Assembly: GCA_004297395.1 (NCBI GenBank)
Contig: SCUO01000017.1
Span: 1-35,347 of the forward strand
Reading direction: 5' to 3'
DNA length: 35,347 nt
Source: Chloroflexota bacterium
GTDB taxonomy: Bacteria; Chloroflexota; Limnocylindria; Limnocylindrales; CSP1-4
A program made the translations under genes and the position numbers. Below the pieces are notes generated by a model. The model saw only the letters and a list, made by a program, of their open reading frames with translations. It was not told the origin of the DNA and did no database searches. This document shows, piece after piece, positions 1 to 13,820 of this stretch (positions within the stretch are counted from its first letter, which is position 1; each line of letters starts with the position of its first letter).

Positions 1-315
1 ATCAACATGCCGATCCAGGGCACGGCGGCCGACATCGTCAAGATCGCGATGATCCGGCTCGATGCCCGGTTGGCCGCCGAGGGCTTCCGGGCGCGGCCGC
101 TCCTCCAGGTTCACGATGAGCTGCTGCTCGAGGTCCCGCGCGACGAGGTCGACCGGCTGGTGCCGGTCCTGCGCGAGGTCATGGAAGGCGCCCTGCCCCT
201 CGACGTCCCGCTGACGGTCGATGTCAAGGTCGGCGAGGACTGGGAATCGATGTCCCCGGTCTCGCGCCGCGACGCGATCCTGGCCGAGGCGGCCGAGGCA
301 CCGGCCGGCGTCTGA
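1..315 (+). CDS. polA: DNA polymerase I, C-terminal end (5' truncated by window)
   Basis: This is the 3' end of DNA polymerase I, the family A polymerase that fills gaps after excision repair and replaces Okazaki primers. The frame is open from base 1, so the gene starts outside the window and about 104 residues remain. The first residues match the conserved palm segment MPIQGTAADI. Motif C follows at residues 36-45 (QVHDELLLEV), whose Asp is a metal-binding catalytic residue in this family. The protein runs about 20 residues past the usual terminal VGxxW element. It lies 69 bases before mutM on the same strand, a common bacterial gene order. The polymerase fingers and any exonuclease domains cannot be seen here. 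Confidence 0.93.
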   Translation: MNMPIQGTAADIVKIAMIRLDARLAAEGFRARPLLQVHDELLLEVPRDEVDRLVPVLREVMEGALPLDVPLTVDVKVGEDWESMSPVSRRDAILAEAAEAPAGV

Positions 316-369
316 CGGCCCTGACGGCGCGGACGCCGACCGAGCCCGGCGAACGCGGCCCGGGTGCCC

Positions 370-375
370 TATCGT
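370..375 (+). promoter_or_regulatory. putative -10 element of a near-leaderless mutM promoter
   Basis: TATCGT (TANNNT type) ends 9 bases before the mutM ATG, so transcription would begin within about 3 bases of the start codon. No Shine-Dalgarno sequence precedes the ATG. I see no convincing -35 element. The same hexamer occurs upstream of the 5'-nucleotidase and the secreted phosphatase-fold gene. mutM may also be read from the polA transcript. Confidence 0.4.
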
Positions 376-384
376 CTCGACGCC

Positions 385-1478
385 ATGCCGGAGCTGCCCG
401 AGGTCGAAACCGTCGCCCGTGACCTGCGTCCACTCGTCAGTGGCGCGACGATCGCCGGCGTCCGGTGCAGCTGGCTGCGGACCCTTCGGTCGGGCGACCT
501 GGACGCCTTCACGGCCGGCGTCGTGGGCCGGACGATCCGGGGCACGTCGCGGCGGGCGAAGCTCGTCGTCCTCGACCTCGACGACGGCGGTGCGATCACG
601 ATCCACCTGAAGATGACCGGCCAGCTGTTCGTGGTGCCCGCCGCCGACCCCGACGATCCATACGTCCGGCTGGCGATCGCCTTCGACGACGGCCGCGAGC
701 TGCGGTTCCGCGACATCCGGAAGTTCGGCCGTGTCGGGCTGGCCCGGCGCGACGGCCCGGGCGGTGAGCTGCGAGGCGAGCTCGGCGGGCCGCGGACGTT
801 TCGCGGTTTCGGGCCGGAGCCGCTCGACGGGTCGTTCGGACCGCGAGCCTTCCGGGCCCGGCTCCTTGCCCGGCGCGGCCGGCTCAAGCCGACGCTCATG
901 GACCAGGGCTTCCTCGCCGGCGTCGGCAACATCTATGCCGACGAGGCGCTGTGGACGGCGAGGCTCCATCCGTTGCGGACCGCCGGGACGCTTCGACCGG
1001 GTGACGCGGGCCGGCTGTTCCGCGCGGTCCGGGGGATCCTGGCCGAGGCGGTGGAGCGGCGCGGCAGCTCGGTCGACGACTACACCGCGCCCGAAGGCGA
1101 TGGCTCGATGCAGGAGCGCCTTCTCGTCTACCAGCGAGCCGGCCAGCCGTGCCCCCGCTGCGGGTGCCCGATTCGCCGGATCGTCGTCGGCGGCCGGGCC
1201 ACCCACTTCTGCTCGTGGTGCCAGCGCCTGCCGGCCGCAGATCGGGCCGCTGCCGCGGCCATCCTCCGGGCGATGACGCCGCGGCCGGGTGGCGCGCACG
1301 GTGGGGCGACGGCGCGACGGGGCCCGCGCTGGACGGAGCTCGAGGGCGACGGCGCGCTGGGCCGGACGCGCGACGAGGCGCACGCGGCTGGCGAGCGGGC
1401 GCGCCTCCGCGTGGAGCGGAGCCGCCACGCGGCCGCCATCCGACGGGCCGCGGCGCGCGGCAGATCGGAAGCGACCTG

Positions 1479-1479
<1 letters not shown>
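385..1479 (+). CDS. mutM: formamidopyrimidine-DNA glycosylase (Fpg/MutM) with C-terminal extension
   Basis: Bifunctional DNA glycosylase/AP lyase that removes 8-oxoguanine and formamidopyrimidines in base excision repair. The start at 385 is chosen because it gives MPELPEVE, and Pro2 after Met removal is the Schiff-base nucleophile with Glu3 as acid; a GTG at 364 in the same frame would bury this end and is rejected. HLKMTG (Lys76) and NIYADEAL (from Asn182) are family motifs. A zinc finger has Cys256, Cys259, Cys276 and Cys279. Typical family members end just after this finger at roughly 270-290 residues. This one has 364, with about 80 extra residues rich in Arg, Ala and Glu and probably helical. 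The stop overlaps the next gene's ATG by one base (TGATG), suggesting translational coupling. Confidence 0.95.
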
Positions 1480-3541
<2,062 letters not shown>

Positions 3542-3545
<4 letters not shown>

Positions 3546-4228
3546 CGGCATCGACCCGGCGGATCCCGGCGCGGCCTGTCCGCATCGGGATCACGGGCCC
3601 GATCGGCTGTGGCAAGTCGACCGTCGCCGGGTGGCTCGCCGAGCTCGGCGCGCGGGTCGTCGATGCCGACGAGGTCGCCCGGGCCGTGGTCGAGCCCGGC
3701 GAGCCGGCCCTGGCGGCCGTCGTTCAGGCGTTCGGGCCGGGCGTCCGCCGGGCCGACGGGGCGCTGGACAGGGCTGCGCTCGGGCGGATCGTGTTCGCCG
3801 ACCCGGAGGCCCTGCTTCGACTCGAGGCGATCGTCCATCCGGCCGTCCGGCCCAGGATCCTCGCCGCGATCGCGGATGCCGAGGCGGCAGGCGTGCCGGC
3901 GATCGTGATCGAGGCGATCAAGCTCGTCGAGGGTGGTCTGGCGGCCCTGTGCGACGAGGTCTGGCTCGTGACCTGCGACCCGGCCAGCCAGCGGGCCCGG
4001 GTGATCGCCCGCGGCTCCGATCCGCGCGAGGCCGACAGCCGGATCCGGGCCCAGGGCGATTTCGTCGATCGCGTCGGCCCGTCGGCTGATCGGCGCATCG
4101 ACACCTCTTCCTCGCCGGCCGAGACCCGGGCCGCCGTGGCGGTCGCGTACGCCGCGGCCCTGACCGCCCTCGCCGGGCGCCGCGACCTTCGGCGCATGCC
4201 GGCGCCTGGGGACGAACAGCGCAGGTAG
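3542..4228 (+). CDS. coaE: dephospho-CoA kinase
   Basis: Catalyses the last step of coenzyme A synthesis, phosphorylating the 3'-hydroxyl of the ribose of dephospho-CoA with ATP, in the cytoplasm. The GTG start lies inside the stop of the preceding gene (GTGA overlap). The 228-residue length is normal for the family. The P-loop GPIGCGKST is at about residues 19-27, followed by the VVDADEVAR substrate segment, an IVHP motif and the lid region with RGSDPREADSRI. The N-terminus carries about 12 extra basic residues before the first strand. It is the last gene of the polA-mutM-abcF-coaE run and ends ahead of a strong hairpin. Confidence 0.95.
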
Positions 4229-4263
4229 GCCCGCATCGCCCGGCGAACGGCCGAGACACGGAA

Positions 4264-4296
4264 GGCCGCCCGGCCCGCGTGGCGGGCCGGGCGGCC
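4264..4296 (+). terminator. perfect 15-bp inverted repeat between convergent genes
   Basis: GGCCGCCCGGCCCGC at 4264-4278 is exactly reverse-complementary to 4282-4296, leaving a 3-base loop (GTG). It lies 36 bases after the coaE stop and 87 bases beyond the cpaB stop on the other strand, so it can fold in either transcript. There is no T-rich tract on either side. It is probably a bidirectional terminator or an RNA 3'-end stabiliser. Confidence 0.6.
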
Positions 4297-4382
4297 GGGA
4301 GGCGCGCCGGGTCAGCGGCGCGGAGTCGACTGGGCGCCCGCAGGACGTCCGGCGTCCCGCGGGACGCTCGCCCGCACCGACG

Positions 4383-5261
4383 TCAGGGCGTCGGCGTCGC
4401 GGACGGCTGAGCCGAGGGTGACGGGCTCGGCTCGATGGGCGAAAGGGTGGCGACCGCGCCGCCTCCGGCTGGATACGTCTCCGGAATCGGCAGGCCGTAC
4501 TTCGTGATGATGAGGTTCGTCGTTGCGCCGAGGCGCGACGCGTCGACCGTCCGGACGTCCTGCTCCGGCCGGAGCGCGGCGCTGAAGACGACGTTGCCCG
4601 CCGCCTGGAGGTGGGCGATCTCCTCGGCGACGTCGATCGGGGCCCGGACGACGTAGAACTGGCCCGAGCGGGCCAGGATCACGAGGTCCTGATAGGTGAT
4701 CTTGGTCGAGCGGTCGGTGTAGTAGACGCCCTCCACGAGGAGATCCTGGGGGACGTTGACCGTCGCCGTGACGAACACGTCGATGGTGTTGCCGGCCTGG
4801 AGCAGGCCGCCGACAGCCTGGGCCTCGGGGATCGTCAGCGAGACGGCCCGCCAGGCCGGGGAATCGGGGCCGACGGTCTCGTCGGGGCCCAGGATCGCGA
4901 ATCCGCCGCCGCCCGCCGCCGAGGCGATGAGGTTGGTGAGGACGAGCTGATCCTTCAGGACGGTGACGGCGAGGACGCGCCCGACGAGGTCGGAGGGGTT
5001 CGCCACGATGCCCTTGCCGTTCGTTGCGTCGATCGGCACCTCGCGGACGATGAGGTCGTCGGGCTCGATCGGCTTCCGGGCCGGGATGTCGCGGGCGGCG
5101 ACCACGACCGACACCTTCTGGAGCTCACCCTGCCCGGCCTGCTGCTGGGCCTGGTTGATGAGGAAGAATGCAGCCCCACCCGCGGCCACGGCGAGAACGA
5201 GGCCGAGGACGATGATCGCCTTGCCCCGGCGTCCGCTCGTGTCCTTGTATTCCATCTCCAT
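4383..5261 (-). CDS. cpaB: Flp pilus assembly protein CpaB/RcpC family
   Basis: Periplasmic or extracellular assembly protein of the Tad (tight adherence) pilus, thought to help the secretin or outer pilus complex. It has 292 residues: a short charged N-terminus, one membrane segment at about residues 14-36, an SAF-type domain at about 47-120 (VVVAARDIPARKPIEPDDL is the characteristic start), and the RcpC region to about 260. It ends in a Pro/Ser/Thr-rich tail. The first ATG is preferred because GGGAGG lies 13 bases upstream; a second in-frame ATG is two codons in. It follows the TadG-like gene by 69 bases on the same strand. No secretin or Tad ATPase gene is in the window. Confidence 0.85.
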   Translation of the reverse strand: MEMEYKDTSGRRGKAIIVLGLVLAVAAGGAAFFLINQAQQQAGQGELQKVSVVVAARDIPARKPIEPDDLIVREVPIDATNGKGIVANPSDLVGRVLAVTVLKDQLVLTNLIASAAGGGGFAILGPDETVGPDSPAWRAVSLTIPEAQAVGGLLQAGNTIDVFVTATVNVPQDLLVEGVYYTDRSTKITYQDLVILARSGQFYVVRAPIDVAEEIAHLQAAGNVVFSAALRPEQDVRTVDASRLGATTNLIITKYGLPIPETYPAGGGAVATLSPIEPSPSPSAQPSATPTP

Positions 5262-5330
5262 CGCAGGATCGATGCCTCCCAGTGCTGGCGCGTCGCCTCG
5301 CGGCGGCGCGTGTGTGCCGTGCCCGCCCGG

Positions 5331-7322
5331 CTAGTCCCAGGGCACCAGCCGGGCCACCTGACCGCGGCGCAGCTGTGGATCGTTCAGATCGGCGATCACC
5401 GGCGTGATCGCGTAGGCCTGCACGGTGTTGCTGTCGCCCGCGACGACGCGCATGACCGCAAAACCGCTGATGTCGACGTACTGCTGGTTGCCGCCGGCCG
5501 AGGCCGTCGCCACGTCGAGGCGGATCGGAAGGAGGTGGGTCACCTGGCGGCCGGGGGAATCGCCGTTCATGCCGGTCGCCCGGATCACGAGGTCGTACTG
5601 GCCCGGGGCGGTGGTCCCGGAGTTGATCGTGAGCGTCGAGGCCGTGCCGCTCGAGCTGGGGTTGACGTTGGCCGGCGAGAAGGTCACGGCGCCTAAGCCC
5701 GTCGGCAGGGTCTCGCCCGGCAGGGCCTCGAGCGACAGCGACACGCCGGCCCCCCCGAACGCCGGGCCGCTACGCTTCACATTGAGCGAGAAGCTGACGT
5801 TGTCCCCGGACGCGACGAACTTCTCGGACGCGTCGAGCGACACGGTGAAGTCCCGGCTGACGCTGCCGACGTTCACCGCGAACGGCTGGTACTTGATGCT
5901 CAGGTACGGCGAGCCGGCCTCGCCACGGAGCCACAGCGTGTAGATGCCGTTGCCGGCGCCGCTGGTCGAGACGTTCAGCATCGACACGGTCTCGCCCGAG
6001 CCCAGCGACGGCGTGACCGCGTTGGGCGAGTACGTGATCGGCGTGGACCCGCCGAGGAGCGTGCCCGTGACCATCGGGTTGGCAGGGTCGCCGGTGTCGG
6101 CGACGGTGGTGAGCGTGACGGTCCCGCTGAACGACTGGTTGCGGCCGACCTTGAACGAGCCGGCAGTGGCCAGCGTTCCCGTGGTCGGGAGCGCGATCGT
6201 GCTCGGGGCGGCCATCGAGAAGTCGGGGATCTCCAGGGTCACGCCGGAGTACACCGCGACGAGGATGGTGTCGCCGGGCCCGAAGCGAGTGTTGAAGGCA
6301 CTGATCCCGACGCCGGTGGAGTTTCCGCTCATCGTCGCGACCTGATCGTTCGGGTCGGGCGGGCTGATGATCGGCGGGAACAGCGGACCGGGATAGCCGC
6401 CCCTCGCCAGCCACTGGGCCTCGAGGTCCTTGAGCGTGCTCGAGGTCGTCGAAGGGTCGACCCCGTTGTAGTAGAGCTGCGACGTGGTGTTGGCGAAGTT
6501 CCGGATGTCGAGGGCGATGTAGCCACGGAAATCGGCTCCGTTGTCCGGGGTCGCACCGTCACCCAGGATCGCCACGATCGGGCCGTGGTTGACCCGGTCG
6601 TTGTCGGGCAGCGTGGGATCGAACGCCGACCCCGGATTTGGATCGACCCGGAGCGAGCTGTCGGTGTCCGTGCCGAGGCAGGCGGTCTCCGCCGTCGCGA
6701 AGAAGTCCATGAACGCTCGCTCGTCGTCGACGCAGGGGTACGTCCCGGTTCCGGCGCCGGGGGAGTTCACGAAGTTGCGGACGGCGATCGGCAGCAGCTG
6801 GCCCTCGAGCCGGACGCGGGCGCGTGCCCCGATCGGCTGGTTGCCCAGGCCGACCGCCCGGCCGAAGGTGTAGCTGATGGTGTTCATCACCGCGACCCGG
6901 ATGTCGCCGCCGGAGATGAGGATGCCGTGCTTGAGATAGGCCGGATCGCCCGCGTGCCCGCTCTCGTAGACCGGGGTGGACGGCGGCAGGGACGCGATCA
7001 CGCCGTTGGGGTCGCCGAGGAAGTTCCGCGCCAGGCTGGTCTGGGCCTCGACCTCGGCATCGGCGTACGACTCGCCCCGGATCAGGGCGTTCGCGGCCGC
7101 GAGCGCGGCGGCGTCGGCGGCGTTCTGGAGGAAGCGACGCTCGCTGTAGAACCGTCCGACATCGATGGCCACGCCGGCCGCAGCGAGGAGCCCGGCGACG
7201 CCGAGGGCGAACACGACCAGGACCTGACCGCGCTGCCGGAGGGCCACGGCTCGGTCGGGCGCGCCGCGGCCGCGCGCGCCCCGGGCCGGGCCGGACACGG
7301 CGACGCCCGGGACCCGGCCCAT
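5331..7322 (-). CDS. TadG-like pilus-associated protein with adhesin-like C-terminal repeats
   Basis: Surface protein of the TadE/TadG type. Residues about 30-90 hold the diagnostic region: RQRGQVLVVFAL starts a membrane segment, followed by AIDVGRFYSERR and LQNAADAAALAAANAL, the putative Flp pilus-assembly TadE/G-like N-terminal domain. The remainder is predicted extracellular. It is rich in Ser, Thr, Gly and Val and contains what look like two beta-sandwich (Ig or CARDB-like) segments between about residues 350 and 610, each with alternating hydrophobic strands. At 663 residues it is long for the family. Its ATG overlaps the TadE-like stop by one base (TGATG), so the two are coupled. It probably forms or decorates minor pilin material; ligand unknown. 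Confidence 0.8.
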   Translation of the reverse strand: MGRVPGVAVSGPARGARGRGAPDRAVALRQRGQVLVVFALGVAGLLAAAGVAIDVGRFYSERRFLQNAADAAALAAANALIRGESYADAEVEAQTSLARNFLGDPNGVIASLPPSTPVYESGHAGDPAYLKHGILISGGDIRVAVMNTISYTFGRAVGLGNQPIGARARVRLEGQLLPIAVRNFVNSPGAGTGTYPCVDDERAFMDFFATAETACLGTDTDSSLRVDPNPGSAFDPTLPDNDRVNHGPIVAILGDGATPDNGADFRGYIALDIRNFANTTSQLYYNGVDPSTTSSTLKDLEAQWLARGGYPGPLFPPIISPPDPNDQVATMSGNSTGVGISAFNTRFGPGDTILVAVYSGVTLEIPDFSMAAPSTIALPTTGTLATAGSFKVGRNQSFSGTVTLTTVADTGDPANPMVTGTLLGGSTPITYSPNAVTPSLGSGETVSMLNVSTSGAGNGIYTLWLRGEAGSPYLSIKYQPFAVNVGSVSRDFTVSLDASEKFVASGDNVSFSLNVKRSGPAFGGAGVSLSLEALPGETLPTGLGAVTFSPANVNPSSSGTASTLTINSGTTAPGQYDLVIRATGMNGDSPGRQVTHLLPIRLDVATASAGGNQQYVDISGFAVMRVVAGDSNTVQAYAITPVIADLNDPQLRRGQVARLVPWD

Positions 7323-7861
7323 CAGTTGATGACCATCGTGACTTCGCCGGTCAGGACCAAACGGCCGTTGCCGTCCTGCGGCAGGAAGGCGGAGATGAAC
7401 GGGATCAGCAGGTCCTGGTGGTACTGGGCCCGGACGGTCACCGTCTGGCCGGTCCGGGGATTACTGTCGGCGATGTCGCCGGGCAGGACGTAGGTGACCA
7501 CCAGATCACCGTTCGTGAAGGTGTCGCCGGACTGGGCCCAGGTCCCCGTCGTGGTGAAGTACGGCGTGCTCGGGGACAGGAGATTGAGCGATTCCTGGAA
7601 CGTCGTCCGGATCTCGGCATTGCGGGCGGCGTCGTTCGCGCCCTCGCTGAGCGTCCGGTCGTAGACGTAGATCGAGGCTTCGCGGGCCGCTTCGCGGGTC
7701 GCGTTCGTGATCGTGATGTAGGCGTTGAAGATGAATCCGAACTGCACGATCGCAAGGAGGATCAGGAACAGCGGGGTCAGGACGAGCGCGAACTCGACGA
7801 GACTCTGGCCCTCGGCGCGGGAGCGGCGGCCAACCCTGTTCGATCGGGGCGTGATGCGCAT
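7322..7861 (-). CDS. TadE-like minor pseudopilin
   Basis: Small single-pass protein of the Tad pilus system, 179 residues from the chosen ATG at 7861. Residues 17-24 read EGQSLVEF. A prepilin peptidase cut after Gly18 would place Glu at position +5, the hallmark of TadE-type pseudopilins. A hydrophobic helix (about 24-45) and NATREAAREAS follow, matching the TadE domain. The frame stays open upstream to 8119, but the added residues are Arg/His/Ala-rich and low in complexity, so a start near the motif is preferred; ATGs slightly further upstream are possible. It is the first gene of the minus-strand Tad set and divergent from uvrB. Confidence 0.8.
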   Translation of the reverse strand: MRITPRSNRVGRRSRAEGQSLVEFALVLTPLFLILLAIVQFGFIFNAYITITNATREAAREASIYVYDRTLSEGANDAARNAEIRTTFQESLNLLSPSTPYFTTTGTWAQSGDTFTNGDLVVTYVLPGDIADSNPRTGQTVTVRAQYHQDLLIPFISAFLPQDGNGRLVLTGEVTMVIN

Positions 7862-8174
7862 GCGGTGATGGCGTCCTCGGTGCGGCGCGTGCATGGCCAG
7901 CATCCGCTGCGATCTCGTGTCGCGGTATGGGTGACGAGTACCGGAAGCACCGGCCAACGGTCCCCCGGGGCGCTTGATCCGGGCCAGGCGTGCGTTGTCG
8001 CCTCCGCTCCTTCGCTCACGCGCGTGGGCGTGCGCTCGCTCCGGTGCTCGGCTCCGCCTCCGCCTGACCGCGGCTGAAGCGCCCCTGCCAGTCCCCTCGG
8101 CGCCTTGGCCGGCGGGCACCTGCCGCGGCGCCGCCTTGGCCTGCGGTCGGAGCGCACCACGGTTCCAGCGGAGA
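7862..8174. other. non-coding region between divergent tadE-like gene and uvrB
   Basis: This stretch separates the divergent genes. The minus-strand frame of the TadE-like gene remains open to 8119, but its composition (runs of Arg, His and Ala) looks non-coding. I see no RNA gene, no strong inverted repeat and no clear promoter for the minus strand. The uvrB control elements lie directly downstream at 8175-8213. Confidence 0.4.
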
Positions 8175-8186
8175 GAACGGGTGTTC
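8175..8186 (+). promoter_or_regulatory. LexA (SOS) box upstream of uvrB
   Basis: GAACGGGTGTTC matches the Gram-positive-type LexA/DinR consensus GAAC-N4-GTTC exactly in both half-sites. It lies 33 bases before the uvrB GTG and its right half overlaps the presumed -35. uvrB is a classic SOS gene, and the same motif occurs before uvrA in this window. Confidence 0.8.
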
Positions 8187-8213
8187 GATATGACGCGGAA
8201 CCTCTGGTAGACT
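8184..8213 (+). promoter_or_regulatory. uvrB promoter, apparently leaderless
   Basis: TTCGAT (8184-8189) and TAGACT (8208-8213) are separated by 18 bases. The GTG start follows after 6 bases, so transcription would start at or next to the start codon. There is no Shine-Dalgarno. The -35 is weak, but the spacing and arrangement match the uvrA promoter. Confidence 0.6.
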
Positions 8214-8219
8214 GGTCGC

Positions 8220-10568
8220 GTGCCCGACTTCCGCCTCGTGGCTCCGTTCGAGCCGACCGGTGACCAGCCCCAGGCGATCGCGCGTCTGACCGACGGGTTG
8301 GCCCGGGGGTACCGTCACCAGACCCTGCTCGGAGCCACCGGCACGGGCAAGACCGCGAGCATCGCCTGGACCATCCAGGCCGCCAACCGGCCGACGCTGG
8401 TCCTCGCCCACAACAAGACCCTCGCCGCGCAGCTCTACGCCGAGCTCCGCGAGTTCTTTCCCGACAACGCGGTCGAGTACTTCGTCAGCTACTTCGACTA
8501 CTACCAGCCCGAGGCCTACCTGCCCCGGTCGGACACGTACATCGAGAAGGACTCCAGCCGCAACGACGAGATCGACCGCCTCCGCCACGCCGCGACGCAC
8601 GCCCTGTTCGAGCGACGCGACGTCATCGTCGTCGCCTCGGTCAGCTGCATCTACGGCATCGGCGCCCCGGTCGACTACGGCGCGACCGTGCTGCGGCTTC
8701 GGGTCGGCGGCCAGTACCGCCGCGACGCCGTCCTCCGCCACCTAGTCGACCTCCAGTACCAGCGCAACGACCAGGCCCTCACCCGGGCCCGGTTCCGCGT
8801 CCGCGGCGACACCCTCGAGTTCCAGCCGGCGTCCGAGGAGCGGCTCGTCCGGGTCGAGTTCTTCGGCGACGAGGTCGAGCGGATCACCGAGCTGGACCCG
8901 CTGACCGGCGAGCTCCTCGCCGAGCGCAAGGATGTCAACGTCTATCCGGCGACCCACTACGTGACCCCGGCCGACAAGCTCCAGGCCGCGATCGTCGACA
9001 TCGAGGCCGAGATGGAGGAGCGTGTCGGCCAGCTCGAGGCCGAGGGCCGGGCGCTCGAGGGCGCCCGGCTTCGCCAGCGCACGACCTTCGACCTGGAGAT
9101 GCTCCGCGAGCTCGGCTACTGCTCCGGCGTGGAGAACTACTCCCGCCACCTGTCACGCCGCGACGCCGGGAGCCGGCCCTGGACGCTGCTCGACTACTTC
9201 CCGCCCGACTGGCTGCTGGTCGCCGACGAATCGCACATGACGATTCCCCAGGTCGTCGGCATGTACAAGAACGACCGGACCCGCAAGGAGATCCTCGTCG
9301 ACTTCGGCTTCCGGCTGCCATCGGCCCTCGACAACCGGCCGCTGACGTTCGAGGAGTTCGAGGCGACCGTCCACCAGGCGATCTACCTCTCGGCGACGCC
9401 CGGTCCGTACGAGCTGGAGCGAAGCCAGCAGGTCGTCGAGCAGCTCATCCGCCCGACCGGCATCGTCGACCCGGTCATCCACGTCCGCCCGACCGAGGGC
9501 CAGATCGACGATCTCATGGAGGAGATCCGGGTCCGGGTCGAGCGCGGCGAGCGGGCCATCGTCACGACCCTGACGAAGCGGATGGCGGAGGACCTCACCG
9601 ACTACCTGCGCGAGCTCGGGGTCAAGGTCCAGTACCTCCACGCCGAGGTCGACACCCTGGAGCGGGTCGCGATCCTGCGCGACCTCCGCCTCGGCGTCTA
9701 CGACGTCATCGTCGGCATCAACCTGCTGCGCGAGGGCATCGATCTCCCCGAGGTCACCCTGGTCGCGATCCTCGACGCCGACAAGGAGGGCTTCCTGCGG
9801 TCTGCCTGGTCCCTCATCCAGATGACCGGCCGGGCAGCGCGCAACATCGGCGGCGAGGTCGTCATGTACGCCGACACCATGACCGACTCGATGAAGGCCG
9901 CCATCGGCGAGACGAACCGCCGCCGCGCCGTCCAGGAGGCCTACAACAAGGAACACGGGATCGAGCCGCGGACGATCGTCAAGGGCATCCGCGACCTCAA
10001 CGACCAGCTCCGCTCCGTGGCCGAGGGGACGATCGTCTACACCTCCGAGCGGGAGGCCCGCGACGCTCGCCTGGTCGAGCTCGACACGAAGAAGGTCGAG
10101 GAGCTCATCAAGCGGATGGAGGCCGAGATGCGGGCCGCGGCCAAGGAGCTCGAGTTCGAGCGCGCCGCCGCCCTCCGGGACGAGATCCAGTCGATCCGCC
10201 TGCGGGTCCTGTCGGAGGACCAGTCGGTGGTCGTGGCCCGGGCCGCGGAGGTGGCGGCCAAGGCACGGCCGGCCTCGCACAGCCCCGGTGCACCGGCCGC
10301 GCCTGTGGGGCCGGCCCTCGAGGTGTCATCGGTCTCGGTCGTGGCCACCGGCGACGAACCGGTCGGTGTCACCCCGGGCGCCGATGGGGCAGGGGATTCC
10401 GGCGATGGTGCCGGGACCGCGTCCGACTGGCTGCCAGGGATCCGCGACGAGCACGAGGACGACGCCGGCTGGCAGGCCCGCTGGCTCGATCGCCCTACCT
10501 GGGACCGGACGGTCACCCCGAACATCAGACGCCGGACCGGGACCCGGCCGCCGAGGCGCCGTCGCTGA
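8220..10568 (+). CDS. uvrB: excinuclease ABC subunit B
   Basis: Damage-verifying helicase-like subunit of UvrABC nucleotide excision repair. It is loaded by UvrA, opens the duplex around the lesion and recruits UvrC. Visible motifs are Walker A GATGTGKT at about residue 39, the beta-hairpin region [20 protein letters not shown], the DESHM box, the helicase motif TGRAARN and a C-terminal UVR motif ([14 protein letters not shown]). The protein has 782 residues where about 660-700 is usual. The excess is a tail of roughly 110 residues after the UVR motif, first Ala/Gly/Ser/Val-rich and then an acidic and Trp-containing segment ([12 protein letters not shown]) ending in a basic run. The start is the GTG at 8220, 6 bases after the -10. 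It is likely SOS-induced. Confidence 0.97.
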   Translation: MPDFRLVAPFEPTGDQPQAIARLTDGLARGYRHQTLLGATGTGKTASIAWTIQAANRPTLVLAHNKTLAAQLYAELREFFPDNAVEYFVSYFDYYQPEAYLPRSDTYIEKDSSRNDEIDRLRHAATHALFERRDVIVVASVSCIYGIGAPVDYGATVLRLRVGGQYRRDAVLRHLVDLQYQRNDQALTRARFRVRGDTLEFQPASEERLVRVEFFGDEVERITELDPLTGELLAERKDVNVYPATHYVTPADKLQAAIVDIEAEMEERVGQLEAEGRALEGARLRQRTTFDLEMLRELGYCSGVENYSRHLSRRDAGSRPWTLLDYFPPDWLLVADESHMTIPQVVGMYKNDRTRKEILVDFGFRLPSALDNRPLTFEEFEATVHQAIYLSATPGPYELERSQQVVEQLIRPTGIVDPVIHVRPTEGQIDDLMEEIRVRVERGERAIVTTLTKRMAEDLTDYLRELGVKVQYLHAEVDTLERVAILRDLRLGVYDVIVGINLLREGIDLPEVTLVAILDADKEGFLRSAWSLIQMTGRAARNIGGEVVMYADTMTDSMKAAIGETNRRRAVQEAYNKEHGIEPRTIVKGIRDLNDQLRSVAEGTIVYTSEREARDARLVELDTKKVEELIKRMEAEMRAAAKELEFERAAALRDEIQSIRLRVLSEDQSVVVARAAEVAAKARPASHSPGAPAAPVGPALEVSSVSVVATGDEPVGVTPGADGAGDSGDGAGTASDWLPGIRDEHEDDAGWQARWLDRPTWDRTVTPNIRRRTGTRPPRRRR

Positions 10569-10614
10569 CCCGGGCGGCCGCCGGCCCGCGCCGAGCACTA
10601 CGCACGCCGCCTGC

Positions 10615-10626
10615 GAACACTTGTTC
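10615..10626 (+). promoter_or_regulatory. LexA (SOS) box upstream of uvrA
   Basis: GAACACTTGTTC is a perfect GAAC-N4-GTTC LexA/DinR-type site, 30 bases before the uvrA GTG. Its right half (TTGTTC, 10621-10626) is also the best -35 candidate, so a bound repressor would block RNA polymerase directly. Confidence 0.85.
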
Positions 10627-10650
10627 TGTTTGGCGCGGTTCCGGTACACT
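10621..10650 (+). promoter_or_regulatory. uvrA promoter, apparently leaderless
   Basis: TTGTTC (10621-10626) and TACACT (10645-10650) have an 18-base spacer. The GTG start is 6 bases after the -10, exactly as for uvrB. No Shine-Dalgarno is present. uvrA can therefore be expressed independently of uvrB although it follows it by only 88 bases. Confidence 0.65.
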
Positions 10651-10656
10651 GGGCGG

Positions 10657-13725
<3,069 letters not shown>

Positions 13726-13775
13726 CGGCCGCCGCGGAAGCCCTGCCCCTGTGCCACGGTTATCCGTCTCGCGCC

Positions 13776-13791
13776 GTGAAAGCGCTCTCTT
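13776..13791 (+). promoter_or_regulatory. upstream LacI-family operator (cre-like)
   Basis: GTGAAAGCGCTCTCTT is an imperfect copy of the palindrome at 13821, with the same AGCGCT core typical of LacI-family sites. It overlaps a perfect -35 hexamer, TTGACA at 13790-13795. The centre-to-centre distance to the second operator is 46 bp. A good -10 is not evident downstream; TATGGT (13804) is too close to that -35. Confidence 0.65.
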
Positions 13792-13820
13792 GACATGGCA
13801 TGATATGGTGTCCGACAGAT

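Noticed and set aside
1149-1478. ABC-F frame open upstream to 1149
   Set aside because: That stretch overlaps the mutM zinc finger and extension in another frame. The ATG at 1479 gives the normal family start.
7862-8119. N-terminal extension of the TadE-like protein to 8119
   Set aside because: The added residues are Arg/His/Ala-rich, and the pseudopilin motif would be far from the N-terminus. The ATG at 7861 fits better.
8016-8741. Minus-strand frame running from the tadE upstream region into uvrB
   Set aside because: It covers the uvrB promoter, LexA box and 5' coding region and shows no recognisable domain.
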